The notes under the pieces are model-generated. The model did no database searches. It was not told the origin of the DNA and saw only the letters and a program-made list of their open reading frames with translations. Source: Chloroflexota bacterium (GTDB taxonomy: Bacteria > Chloroflexota > Anaerolineae > Aggregatilineales > Phototrophicaceae). From it: a stretch of DNA of 64,000 nucleotides. This document shows positions 8,380 through 17,206 of this stretch, one piece after another. Position 1 is the first letter of the stretch; the number at the start of each line of letters is the position of its first letter. The stretch is from NCBI GenBank assembly GCA_011523705.1, contig WTGC01000171.1, positions 1 through 64,000 on the forward strand, read 5' to 3'. The translations under genes and the position numbers were made by a program.

Positions 8380-11300
8380 ATGCATCTGCTAAAGGCAATC
8401 ATGTCGTTGAATCTCTCGGGCTTGCTGGACATCCTGCGCCAAGGCCAGAGCTATCAGACCCTGCTCGCCCAGCTTGCAGGCAAGCCCGGTCACATTGCCT
8501 TCGACATCGTGCGGTCGGCGCGCCCCTTTCTATTGGCGGCGCTGGCGAAGGACTGGGACGGTCCCATCATCTTCCTGACCGCCGCCGTCCGCCGCGCCTA
8601 CAATGTCAGCGAACAGCTGCCGCTTTGGCTGGCGGATAGCGATCGCCTGTATCGCTTCGCGGAACCTTCCGCCCTACTTTATGATCGCGCGCCCTGGGAC
8701 GCCAGCGTCATACGCAACCGCATCGACGCGCTTTCGGCACTGGCGAACGACAATCTGGGGCATCATCCGGTCATCATCGCTTCCGCGCGCGCTTTGATGC
8801 AGGCGACCCTTCCGCCGGCGCTCTTTGACGGCGCGACCATCGACATCGGGGTCGGTCAGCGTTTCCAGATGGAGTCGTTGATTCTGCGCTGGATCGGCAT
8901 GGGCTATGAACCGGCGACTGTCGTTGTTGAACCGGGCACATTCAGCCGCCGCGGTGGCATTCTCGACATTTTCCCGCTGGCGAGCCGATACCCGCTGCGC
9001 ATCGAATTCTTCGACGACGAGATCGATAGTCTGCGCCACTTTAAACCGGCCGACCAGCGCAGCATCCAGCGTGCCGATTCGGCGCGAATCGTCCCCGCGC
9101 GAGAAGCGCTGCCGCAGCGAACGCCGCCTCTTGGCGCTTGTCTGGACAAGTGGCTGGCAACGCTCAACGATGAGGACCGGCAATCCTCGAACCTCAACGC
9201 CGATATCGAGTCGCTGCAGCAGGGAAGCGCCTTCGCGCGCCTCGAGCATTATCTGCCCTATCTCTACGATGAGCCCGCCAGCCTGCTGGATTTTGCGCCG
9301 GAAAATTCGCTGATTCTGCTCGAAGAGCCCGACTTCCTGGAATCGACCGCGCAAGAAATCGCCGAGAACGCGGAAGACAGCCGCGCGGAGGCTCTGTCGG
9401 CTTTACAAATCTCGCCCGACCATCCGGCGCCCTACCTGCCATGGTCGGTCCTTGAGCCTAGCCTGAAGCGCCTCCGGCAATTATCGCTTTCAAACCTGCC
9501 AGCCGGCGAAGCGCAGCGGGTCTTTGAGCCAGGCGAGCGCTTTGGCGGGCAGCTGCGCCCCATGCTCAACCGCGTGCGACAGCATCGCAACAACGGCGAC
9601 CGCGCCCTGATCATCACCGAACAGGTGGAACGACTGGAGAATCTTTGGTACGAGCAAGATGCCTCCGCCTACATTCCAACGGTGGACGTCATTGACGAGG
9701 CGCCGCCAGCGGGATCGCTGCGCTTCGTACGCGGGGCGGCGGCTGAAGGCTGGTCGCTGCTCAGTGAGGACGGAGCGCTGCACTTCATCACCGATGCCGA
9801 AATCTTCGGCTGGTCGCGCCCGGAGCCGCGGCGTCGCAGCGAAGCGACACGCGGACGCGCCAGCGCGGCGACGGACACTTCGTACACCGACTGGGAGGTC
9901 GGCGCCCATGTCGTGCATGTCGACTACGGCATCGGAAGATATATGGGCATGCGCCATCGCACTGTCAACGCGACCGAGCGCGAATATCTGCTGGTGGAGT
10001 ATCAAGACGCCGACACCATTTATGTGCCCATTCATCAAGCCGACCGCATCTCGCGCTATGTCGGCGCCGAAGAAACGCCCCCCAGGCTCAATCAATTGGG
10101 GAAGCCGGAACAATGGGCCAAAGCGCGGGACAAAGCCCGCCGCAACGCCGAAGAAGAAGCGAAGGAGCTGCTTGAAGTTTACAGCAGGCGCGCGCAGGCA
10201 ACTGGCTTCGTCTTCAGCCCTGACAGCGCCTGGCAGCACGAGATGGAAGCCGGCTTCGCGTTCGTCGAAACCGAAGATCAGCTGCGCGTCATTCAGGAAG
10301 TCAAAACCGATATGCACAGCCCCAAGCCGATGGACCGTCTAATCTGTGGCGATGTCGGCTTTGGCAAGACTGAGGTCGCCTTGCGCGCGGCCTTCAAAGC
10401 GGTGCAAGATGGCGCCCAGGTCGCTGTGTTGGTGCCGACGACCGTGCTAGCGCAGCAGCATTACGACAATTTCAAGGCGCGCTTGTCAGCCTTTCCCGTG
10501 GTGATTGAAATGCTCTCCCGCTTTCGCACCAAGGCGCAGCAAAAGGAGATTACCGACCGCCTGGCCAGCGGCGAAGTCGATATAGTGATTGGCACCCATC
10601 GCCTGCTCTCGGCCGATATTCGCTTCAAACAGCTCGGGTTGATGATCATCGACGAGGAGCAGCGTTTTGGCGTCAAGCATAAAGAGCATTTCAAGCGGTT
10701 GCGCGCGCGCATCGACATCCTCACGCTGACGGCGACGCCGATCCCGCGCACGCTCTACCTGAGCTTGAGCGGCATCCGCGACATCAGCATGATCCAGTCG
10801 CCGCCGGAAGAGCGCTTGCCGGTGATCACGCAGGTCGGCGGCTGGGATGACAAGCTGGCGCGGCTGGCGATTATGCGCGAGCTCGAGCGCGGGGGACAGA
10901 TTTTTGTCGTGCATAATCGGGTCCGCTCAATTCACATCATCCGCAACAAGATTGAGCGCATCGTGCCGGAAGCCACCATCGCCATCGCGCACGGGCAGAT
11001 GACCGCGCGCGCCCTGGAAAAAATCATGTCCGAGTTTACCCGCGGCGAATTCGATATCCTTCTATCGACTTCCATCATCGAGAACGGCATCGATATGCCG
11101 CGCGTCAACACCTTGATCGTAGACCGCGCCGATCATTTTGGCGTGGCGCAACTCTATCAGCTACGAGGGCGCGTCGGGCGCTCAGCGCAGCAAGCTTACG
11201 CCTACTTCTTTCACGGACTCGGCACACTCACAGAGGAAGCGCGCAACCGGCTGGAGACGCTGGCGGAAAACGCGCAGCTCGGCGCTGGCTTCCAGATCGC

Positions 11301-11919
11301 CATTCGCGACCTGGAGATGCGGGGCAGCGGCGATATTCTCAGCACGCGCCAATCGGGGCATATCGCCAGCGTCGGCTTGCATCTGTATACCGAGATGCTG
11401 CAACAGGCTGTCAAGGATCAGAAGGGGATCACGGCCGCTGGCGATTCGGGAATGGCGCCCGCTTCGGCGCGCGAACGTCTGGTCATCGATCTGCCGCTGC
11501 CCGCCTATCTCCCGACCGATTGGATCCCCGAGATGGCGCTGCGCCTTCAACTCTATCGCCGGATCGGCAATATCAAGAGCATTGAAGAAGTTGAAGCTAT
11601 GCGGGCCGAGCTGATCGATCGTTTTGGTCCACTGCCGGCGGCGGTCGAGGGACTGCTCTACCAAATTCGGGTCAAAGTCATGGCGCAGGCGCTGCGCGCG
11701 ACGCACGTGCTGATGCCCCGGGAGCAGATTCGAATCAAGCTGCCCTTCCTCGCAACCATCAAACGCGAATTGCTGGCGCTGACGCTGGGCGAGGACGTAC
11801 AGGTGACGCGGACGGAAGTGCAGATAGATGCGGCCGAAGGCCTCTGGCAAGATCGGCTGCTGGATATCCTTGAGCAACTGGAGGAAAAAATCAGTCTCGT
11901 CGGCGCATTCGGTCCCTAG
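8380..11919 (+). CDS. mfd: Transcription-repair coupling factor
   Basis: At 1179 residues this is a full-length Mfd, the translocase that removes stalled RNA polymerase from damaged DNA and recruits UvrA. Domains in order: UvrB-like N-terminal region (about 20-330, GTFSRRGGILDIFP), the RNA-polymerase-interacting CarD-like domain (about 503-560, VVHVDYGIGRY), the helicase core with Walker A GDVGFGKTEVA (about 654), DEEQ (about 756), TATPIPRT and the QLRGRVGRS motif VI, then the C-terminal TRCF domain. A second in-frame ATG at 8401 (MSLNLSG) is an equally plausible start. TATACT just upstream of the ATG suggests a short leader. Transcribed alone, convergent with the YbaK operon. Confidence 0.96.
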   Translation: MHLLKAIMSLNLSGLLDILRQGQSYQTLLAQLAGKPGHIAFDIVRSARPFLLAALAKDWDGPIIFLTAAVRRAYNVSEQLPLWLADSDRLYRFAEPSALLYDRAPWDASVIRNRIDALSALANDNLGHHPVIIASARALMQATLPPALFDGATIDIGVGQRFQMESLILRWIGMGYEPATVVVEPGTFSRRGGILDIFPLASRYPLRIEFFDDEIDSLRHFKPADQRSIQRADSARIVPAREALPQRTPPLGACLDKWLATLNDEDRQSSNLNADIESLQQGSAFARLEHYLPYLYDEPASLLDFAPENSLILLEEPDFLESTAQEIAENAEDSRAEALSALQISPDHPAPYLPWSVLEPSLKRLRQLSLSNLPAGEAQRVFEPGERFGGQLRPMLNRVRQHRNNGDRALIITEQVERLENLWYEQDASAYIPTVDVIDEAPPAGSLRFVRGAAAEGWSLLSEDGALHFITDAEIFGWSRPEPRRRSEATRGRASAATDTSYTDWEVGAHVVHVDYGIGRYMGMRHRTVNATEREYLLVEYQDADTIYVPIHQADRISRYVGAEETPPRLNQLGKPEQWAKARDKARRNAEEEAKELLEVYSRRAQATGFVFSPDSAWQHEMEAGFAFVETEDQLRVIQEVKTDMHSPKPMDRLICGDVGFGKTEVALRAAFKAVQDGAQVAVLVPTTVLAQQHYDNFKARLSAFPVVIEMLSRFRTKAQQKEITDRLASGEVDIVIGTHRLLSADIRFKQLGLMIIDEEQRFGVKHKEHFKRLRARIDILTLTATPIPRTLYLSLSGIRDISMIQSPPEERLPVITQVGGWDDKLARLAIMRELERGGQIFVVHNRVRSIHIIRNKIERIVPEATIAIAHGQMTARALEKIMSEFTRGEFDILLSTSIIENGIDMPRVNTLIVDRADHFGVAQLYQLRGRVGRSAQQAYAYFFHGLGTLTEEARNRLETLAENAQLGAGFQIAIRDLEMRGSGDILSTRQSGHIASVGLHLYTEMLQQAVKDQKGITAAGDSGMAPASARERLVIDLPLPAYLPTDWIPEMALRLQLYRRIGNIKSIEEVEAMRAELIDRFGPLPAAVEGLLYQIRVKVMAQALRATHVLMPREQIRIKLPFLATIKRELLALTLGEDVQVTRTEVQIDAAEGLWQDRLLDILEQLEEKISLVGAFGP

Positions 11920-11944
11920 TCAGGATGCCCGCGCAAATCGCAGG

Positions 11945-12487
11945 TCAAGCTCGGACCAAATCGGCGAAGATGCCGCCCGTCATTTCCCGCAAAAGGGACA
12001 ATGGCACGGGGAAAATCGCGTTGGCGGCGCCGCCCGCGGCATAAACCACGTCGAAGCGTTTCAACGTTTCATCCAAATAGACCGCGAAACCGCTGCTGCG
12101 ATGGGCGATCGGCGGGACGCCTCCCGGCGCGTATCCAAGCAGGACAAGGCACTGCTCGGCATTCATCATGCGCGTTTTCTTGCGACCCACGCCGAAGAGC
12201 GCCGCCAGCTTTCGTTCATCAATTGATTGATCGCCGCTGGCCAGCACCAATACCGGCGTCGTCTTGCTGATCATAAATCCCAAGCTCTTGACGATCTGCC
12301 CCAATTGACAGCCGACATTGTCCGCCGCCTGCTGTGAGGTCGCGGTAGAGCTATCGAATTCGATGATGGTAATGCCCAGCTGCAGTTGGTCGAGCGCCGC
12401 TTGAACCTGCGCCACGCCCAGCGCGCCCGTCTGAGCCGCGTGAGCAAACTCGTCAGCTTTTGCCGCCCCCGCAGATTCAATCGCCAT
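11945..12487 (-). CDS. YbaK/EbsC-type aminoacyl-tRNA deacylase
   Basis: A 180-residue member of the YbaK/ProX deacylase-like fold. These proteins hydrolyse mischarged tRNA (for example Cys-tRNA-Pro). Supporting features are the VKSLGF segment with the conserved Lys, the VLASGDQSIDERKLAALFG helix, and a C-terminal half with GYAPGGVPPIAHRS, the conserved substrate-pocket Gly-x-x-P-P motif. No membrane segment. The start overlaps the upstream gene's stop by 11 nt, so it is translationally coupled as last gene of a three-gene operon. Which mischarged tRNA it edits cannot be told. Confidence 0.88.
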   Translation of the reverse strand: MAIESAGAAKADEFAHAAQTGALGVAQVQAALDQLQLGITIIEFDSSTATSQQAADNVGCQLGQIVKSLGFMISKTTPVLVLASGDQSIDERKLAALFGVGRKKTRMMNAEQCLVLLGYAPGGVPPIAHRSSGFAVYLDETLKRFDVVYAAGGAANAIFPVPLSLLREMTGGIFADLVRA

Positions 12488-13004
12488 ACAGCACCCCCCC
12501 GGCGTAGGTGAAGTTATCGCTCGGCTCGGCGAGCTCCGCCTGCGGGTGGTCGCGCGGCGTCATATTCAGCATGATGCGCCGGCCCGCCGCCTCGACATAA
12601 TAGACGTGCAACGATTGATCGGGCTTGATCTTGTGCTTTCGCGACAGCCTGTGATCGAAACGCACCGGCTCGCCGGACCTGTCGGTCAAGGTCGTCTTGC
12701 GCCAGAATTTCCAGCGAGCGTGCAGCCTCTCAGCGAAGAGCACGCGGTAACACAATTTCACGCGCGAGAAACGCAGGACGCGCATCACGATCGTGAGCAC
12801 AAAGCCGGCGACCAAAGCCAAAACGAAGGCGCGCCCGGCCGGTCCGTAACGTCCGGCGATCAAGATCAAGGGCACCGAAAGCAGAAGCAGGGTCGCCAGC
12901 GGTTCGGTCACCAGCTCGACGCGCTGCCGCGACGAGAGCCGTCCCTCGCGGTTGCGCTTGATATCGGCGAGCAATTCACTCGGCAGTTTGTCAATATTGG
13001 ACAT
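12477..13004 (-). CDS. Small membrane protein of unknown function
   Basis: This 175-residue protein has two adjacent hydrophobic segments (about residues 35-55 and 58-78) after a basic N-terminus, then a soluble, basic, beta-rich C-terminal domain of about 90 residues. The arrangement resembles small PH-like or DUF membrane-associated proteins, but I do not recognise a family. The start is taken at the ATG at 13004 (MSNIDKL), preceded by GGGGCGAG; the longer open frame to 13109 would read through the end of the upstream transporter gene and is Arg-rich, a sign of non-coding extension. It sits 8 nt after the EamA gene and overlaps the next gene by 11 nt. Confidence 0.75.
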   Translation of the reverse strand: MSNIDKLPSELLADIKRNREGRLSSRQRVELVTEPLATLLLLSVPLILIAGRYGPAGRAFVLALVAGFVLTIVMRVLRFSRVKLCYRVLFAERLHARWKFWRKTTLTDRSGEPVRFDHRLSRKHKIKPDQSLHVYYVEAAGRRIMLNMTPRDHPQAELAEPSDNFTYAGGVLYGD

Positions 13005-13012
13005 CTCGCCCC

Positions 13013-13930
13013 CTAACCTGCCTCGTGCGCGATACTGAGGTCGATTCGGTCGCGCGGGCGCAGCTGCAAAACGACGACGCTGACGACGATCAAAGCGGCG
13101 CCGATCCACTGGAGCGATTGTATCACTTCGCTCAATATCAGCATGGATATGATCATCGACATGATCGGCTCAACGGTGCTCACCAGCGACGCCTGCGCCG
13201 CGCCGATGCGCTGAACGGCGATATTCACGCCGACTATCGGCAAGACGGTGCCAAATACCGCGATGCTGATCAGCAGTAGCGCTGTCAGTGGATTCTGCGG
13301 CAATTGCAACCCTCGAATTGGAATGAGCATAAGCATGATGACGAAGGTGCTAATCATCATGACCGCGCTGGCCCGCGAGACATCAACCACACCGTCCAGA
13401 GCGCGCCGCGTCAGCAAGTAATAGATCGCAATGATCGCGGCATTGAGCAGCGCCAATGCCACACCGACTGCATCGCCGCCGCCCGCCGCAGTGAAATTTG
13501 GTACGGTCAAGGCGACGCCGGCAAGCGCCAAAACAAGCGCAAACCAGGTTCGCGCCTGGATCTTGTCCCCCACTAAGCGAGACAGCAGCGCCACCATCGC
13601 CGGATAAGCGTATAGCAAAACAATATAGGTGCTGCCCGGCAGCCGTTCCAAGGCGAAGAAAGCGGCCATGACCGCCGCGGCGATGAATAGGCCGATGACG
13701 AGCAAGCGCGTCACTGGAAGTTTTTCATCTGTCTGCACCGGTTGCGAACGACGGGTGTAGGCAACCAGCGCCCACATGATCGGAGCGGCCAGCACAAAGC
13801 GCCAAATGGCGATATCCATCGGCTCAAATGTCGAATGCAAATAGGTCAGCTTCACCAGGGTCGGCATGACGGAAAACCCGGCCGCCGCCAAGATGATCCA
13901 GAGGAATCCTTCTCGTTCTCTTCGTGTCAT
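13013..13930 (-). CDS. EamA/DMT-family transporter
   Basis: A 305-residue membrane protein with ten hydrophobic segments in two similar halves, the drug/metabolite transporter (RhaT/YdcZ/EamA) architecture. The first half has SVMPTLVKLTYL and PMDIAIWRF, and the second half ends in the typical QWIGAALIVVSVVVLQ helix. Such proteins export metabolites or amino acids across the inner membrane; the substrate is unknown. The ATG at 13930 (MTRRERE) was chosen over a frame extending to 14098, whose extra residues lie in the apparent nuo terminator region. First gene of the operon with the small membrane protein and the YbaK deacylase. Confidence 0.9.
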   Translation of the reverse strand: MTRREREGFLWIILAAAGFSVMPTLVKLTYLHSTFEPMDIAIWRFVLAAPIMWALVAYTRRSQPVQTDEKLPVTRLLVIGLFIAAAVMAAFFALERLPGSTYIVLLYAYPAMVALLSRLVGDKIQARTWFALVLALAGVALTVPNFTAAGGGDAVGVALALLNAAIIAIYYLLTRRALDGVVDVSRASAVMMISTFVIMLMLIPIRGLQLPQNPLTALLLISIAVFGTVLPIVGVNIAVQRIGAAQASLVSTVEPIMSMIISMLILSEVIQSLQWIGAALIVVSVVVLQLRPRDRIDLSIAHEAG

Positions 13931-13975
13931 CGTCGTCTCGTAGGGTAGATTGACGCCATCATAGCGACGCTTCCC

Positions 13976-14010
13976 GAAAAAAGAAAACGAGGCGAGCGCC
14001 AGCTCAACCT
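13976..14010 (-). terminator. Probable terminator of the nuo operon
   Basis: Read on the minus strand, AGG-TT-GAGC, a TGGC loop, then GCTC-G-CCT form a hairpin with a small internal bulge, followed by CG and TTTTCTTTTTTC. It begins about 33 nt after the nuoN stop and ends before the EamA start at 13930. Confidence 0.55.
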
Positions 14011-14042
14011 CGCAACCTGTCTGTGAATGCTGGCCTCTGCTC

Positions 14043-15581
14043 TCAAGCGATGCTGACCATGCCGACCAGATTGGTCGCCAGCGGATAGAAGATGCCAAAG
14101 ATCATCGTGCCGGCCAACGCGATGTTAATCGCCCAGCGGACGTATGGCGTTTCCAGCGCCGGCTGCAAATCGACGGCGCCCTCGCGCAAGTACATGTTGA
14201 CAACCACGCGCACATAATAGAAAGCGCTGACCACGCTGGTCAACACGCCGATGACCGCCAGCCCGAACAAGCCGGCCTGAAGCGCCGAAGCGAATACCAT
14301 GAACTTGCCCACGAAGCCGGCGGTGAGCGGAATACCGGTCAAGCTGAGCATGAAGATGGTCATCGCCATCGCCATCAGTGGACGCGTCTTCGCCAGCCCA
14401 ATGATGTCGTCGATCTCCCCGCCGCTGCCGTCTTCTCTCTCAATGGCCATGACCACGGCGAAGGCGCCCAGGTTGGTGAACATATATGCCATCATGTAGA
14501 CGAGGGCGCTCTGCGTTGCCGCGTCGATCACGCTCTCTGTGCCCGCGGCCGCCACCGCCACCATGATATAGCCCGCGTGCGCGATCGACGAGTAAGCCAG
14601 CATTCGCTTGAGATTGCGCTGTGAAATCGCGACGAAGTTGCCCAGCACCAGGGTCAATATGGCGATGATTGTCGCGGTCGTTTGCCAGGCGGCCGCCCCG
14701 CCCTCAACCAGGACGAGAACCGAAAGCCCGCTAACCAACACGCGAAGCAGCGCCGCGAAACCGCCAACCTTTGCCGTCACGCTCATGAAGGCGGTCACCG
14801 GCGTCGGCGCGCCTTCGTAGACATCGGGCGTCCACATGTGGAAGGGCACAACCGCCACTTTGAAGCCCAAGCCGACCACCAGCAGCGCCGCGCCAATCAG
14901 AAGATAGAAAGCGGCCGCCGAGGTCCCGCCGACGATCGTGCCAACGATGCTGAATATCTCTGGGATGTTCGTGGCGCCGGTCGCCCCGTAGACCAGCGCC
15001 GCGCCGAAAACCAGAAAGGCGCTGGAAAAGGCGCCCAGGATGAAATACTTCATGCCGCTTTCTTCCGATTTCAGCGACATTTCGCTTCCATCGTTCCGGA
15101 TTGAACGAAAAGCAGCCAGAATATAAAGCGGGATACTCAACAACTCAAGCGCGACGAAGATGACGATTAGGTCGTTCGCAGCCACCATGAACATGGCGCC
15201 GGCCGAAGAAATCAGCGCCAGGATGTAAAACTCGCCGCGGTGGATTTCGGCGCGATTGAGATAATCCCAACTCATCAGCACCGCGATCAATGTGGCGACC
15301 AGAATTACCATATTCAGAAAGCCGGTGAAAGCATCGGCGATGAACATGCCATAGAGCGCGATCTGCTCGCTCTCGGCCGGCGAGTAAACGAAGAGATTCG
15401 CTACAAAGCTGATGCCCAGTCCAACGCAAGCCATCACCGGCGTCCAGTGCGCGCGGTCCTCTCCGGCGAATAGATCAACCAGGACCAGGACTAGAGTCCA
15501 GGTCAACAACAGCGTGGCCGGCAAGGTCGAAGCCAGGTTGGATTGCGCCAGGAATTCAGCGATTGTGGGCGATTCAAACAT
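14043..15581 (-). CDS. nuoN: NADH-quinone oxidoreductase subunit N
   Basis: A 512-residue antiporter-like membrane subunit of respiratory complex I, one of three proton-pumping modules in the membrane arm. About 14 hydrophobic segments are visible. The conserved TM5 glutamate lies in VALELLSIPLYILAAF, the pumping lysine region in GLGFKVAVVPFHMWTPDVYEGAPTPV-type sequence, and the second conserved Lys in LKRMLAYSSIAHAGY. Length is normal. Last gene of the operon, 8 nt after nuoM. Confidence 0.96.
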   Translation of the reverse strand: MFESPTIAEFLAQSNLASTLPATLLLTWTLVLVLVDLFAGEDRAHWTPVMACVGLGISFVANLFVYSPAESEQIALYGMFIADAFTGFLNMVILVATLIAVLMSWDYLNRAEIHRGEFYILALISSAGAMFMVAANDLIVIFVALELLSIPLYILAAFRSIRNDGSEMSLKSEESGMKYFILGAFSSAFLVFGAALVYGATGATNIPEIFSIVGTIVGGTSAAAFYLLIGAALLVVGLGFKVAVVPFHMWTPDVYEGAPTPVTAFMSVTAKVGGFAALLRVLVSGLSVLVLVEGGAAAWQTTATIIAILTLVLGNFVAISQRNLKRMLAYSSIAHAGYIMVAVAAAGTESVIDAATQSALVYMMAYMFTNLGAFAVVMAIEREDGSGGEIDDIIGLAKTRPLMAMAMTIFMLSLTGIPLTAGFVGKFMVFASALQAGLFGLAVIGVLTSVVSAFYYVRVVVNMYLREGAVDLQPALETPYVRWAINIALAGTMIFGIFYPLATNLVGMVSIA

Positions 15582-15589
15582 GTTCTCTC

Positions 15590-17191
15590 CTAGCGAACGA
15601 ACAGCGCGACGATGCTATCCACCGAGACATCCAGCATGTTGAAGAAGACGATTGGCTGAATGCCCATCCAGAAGATCATGATGATAATCGGGATGAAAGC
15701 CGCTTTCTCGCTCCAGGTGAGCTTGTAGCCCTCTTCGCTGCTCAGTGGCCGCTTCAATTCGCCCATGAATACGTGCTGGAACATCTTCAGCAGGTAGACC
15801 GCCGCCATGATGACGCCAAGCGTTGCGAATAGTGTGAAGGCGAAGCCCAGGTATTCACTGCCCAGCGAGCCGAGCAGGATGGTGAACTCGCCGATAAAGC
15901 CGTTCAAGCCGGGCAAGCCCATGCTGCTGAGCGATATCACCAGGCTAATCGCGCCAAAGAGCGGCATCATCTTCCAGACGCCGCCGTAGTCCGCCATCTC
16001 TTTCGTATGCCAGCGCTCGTAAAGCATGCCGACGATCAAGAAGAGACCGCCGGTGCTGATGCCATGATTGACCATCTGCAGCGTGGCGCCTTGCAAGCCC
16101 TGCGCGTTGAGGGCGAAAATGCCCACCACCACAAAACCGAGATGGCTGACCGACGAATAAGCCACCAGCTTCTTGACGTTGTCCTGCGCATAGCTGACCC
16201 AGGCGCCGTAGATGATGCCGACCACACCAAGAAACGCAATGGTCGGCGCCCAAGCCACTGTCGCCTCGGGGAATAGATTTAGATTGAAGCGCACGATGCC
16301 ATAAGTGCCCATCTTTAGCAGCACGCCGGCTAGAATCACCGAGCCAGCCGTCGGCGCTTGCACGTGCGCATCGGGCAGCCAGCTGTGGAAGGGGAAGATT
16401 GGCACCTTGATGGCGAAAGCCACCAGGAAGCCCAGGAAGAGCCAACTCTCAACCGAATTGAGGAGGAAACCCTCTTGCTCGCCCTCTGGCCCCACCGCGT
16501 CCCAATACGTGCCCTCGCCTTCCCAGTTGTGCACGCGCTCAATCACGCCAACATCACCGCCGGCGCTGTAGGTGCTGAATGTGCCGGAGCGATTTCCGAC
16601 ATAGAGGATGGCGATCAGCATCAAGATTGAGCCGGCCATCGTATAAAGGAAGAACTTGACCGCGGCGTAAATCCGCTCTTCCGAGCCCCAGATGCCAATC
16701 AAGAAATACATCGGCACCAGCGTGACTTCCCAGAAGACGTAAAAGATGATCAGATCGTGCACAACGAAGACGCCGAGCATCGACCATTCAAGCAGCATCA
16801 GGAAAATATAGTAGAGCTTCTCGCGCCCGCGCTCTTCAAAGATATGGCTGCCGAAGGAACCCAGGATCGATATCGGCATAATGAAGGTCGTCAGCAGAAC
16901 CAGCAGCATGCTGATGCCATCGACGCCGACAAAGTAACTGACGTTAATGACCGAATCGCCCAATGAGACTTCCGCCCAGGTATTGCGCTGGACCATCTGC
17001 AGCCCGGCGCTGCCTGGATCAAAGTTGATCCACATCAGGACCGAAGCGACAAAGGTGACCACGCTGGTCGCGAAGGCAACCCATTTGAGATTCGCTTTCT
17101 GTGTCTCGCCGTTCATGAAGAGCAGAATAGCGAGACCGACCATGGGCAGGAACAAGGTAATTGTTGTGAGCGAAAGTCCAGTTACATCCAT
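15590..17191 (-). CDS. nuoM: NADH-quinone oxidoreductase subunit M
   Basis: A 533-residue complex I antiporter-like subunit. Conserved features: the TM5 glutamate in FWEVTLVPMYFLIGIWG, FAIKVPIFPFHSWLPDAHVQAPTAGSV around the pumping lysine, and VKKLVAYSSVSHLGFV in TM12. A modest insertion of about 30 residues (near residues 210-240, Gly/Glu-rich, after YSAGGDVGVIERV) lengthens a loop before the PFHSWLPDAH region. It lies 15 nt after nuoL and 8 nt before nuoN. Confidence 0.96.
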   Translation of the reverse strand: MDVTGLSLTTITLFLPMVGLAILLFMNGETQKANLKWVAFATSVVTFVASVLMWINFDPGSAGLQMVQRNTWAEVSLGDSVINVSYFVGVDGISMLLVLLTTFIMPISILGSFGSHIFEERGREKLYYIFLMLLEWSMLGVFVVHDLIIFYVFWEVTLVPMYFLIGIWGSEERIYAAVKFFLYTMAGSILMLIAILYVGNRSGTFSTYSAGGDVGVIERVHNWEGEGTYWDAVGPEGEQEGFLLNSVESWLFLGFLVAFAIKVPIFPFHSWLPDAHVQAPTAGSVILAGVLLKMGTYGIVRFNLNLFPEATVAWAPTIAFLGVVGIIYGAWVSYAQDNVKKLVAYSSVSHLGFVVVGIFALNAQGLQGATLQMVNHGISTGGLFLIVGMLYERWHTKEMADYGGVWKMMPLFGAISLVISLSSMGLPGLNGFIGEFTILLGSLGSEYLGFAFTLFATLGVIMAAVYLLKMFQHVFMGELKRPLSSEEGYKLTWSEKAAFIPIIIMIFWMGIQPIVFFNMLDVSVDSIVALFVR

Positions 17192-17206
17192 AGGACTGCG
17201 TTCTCC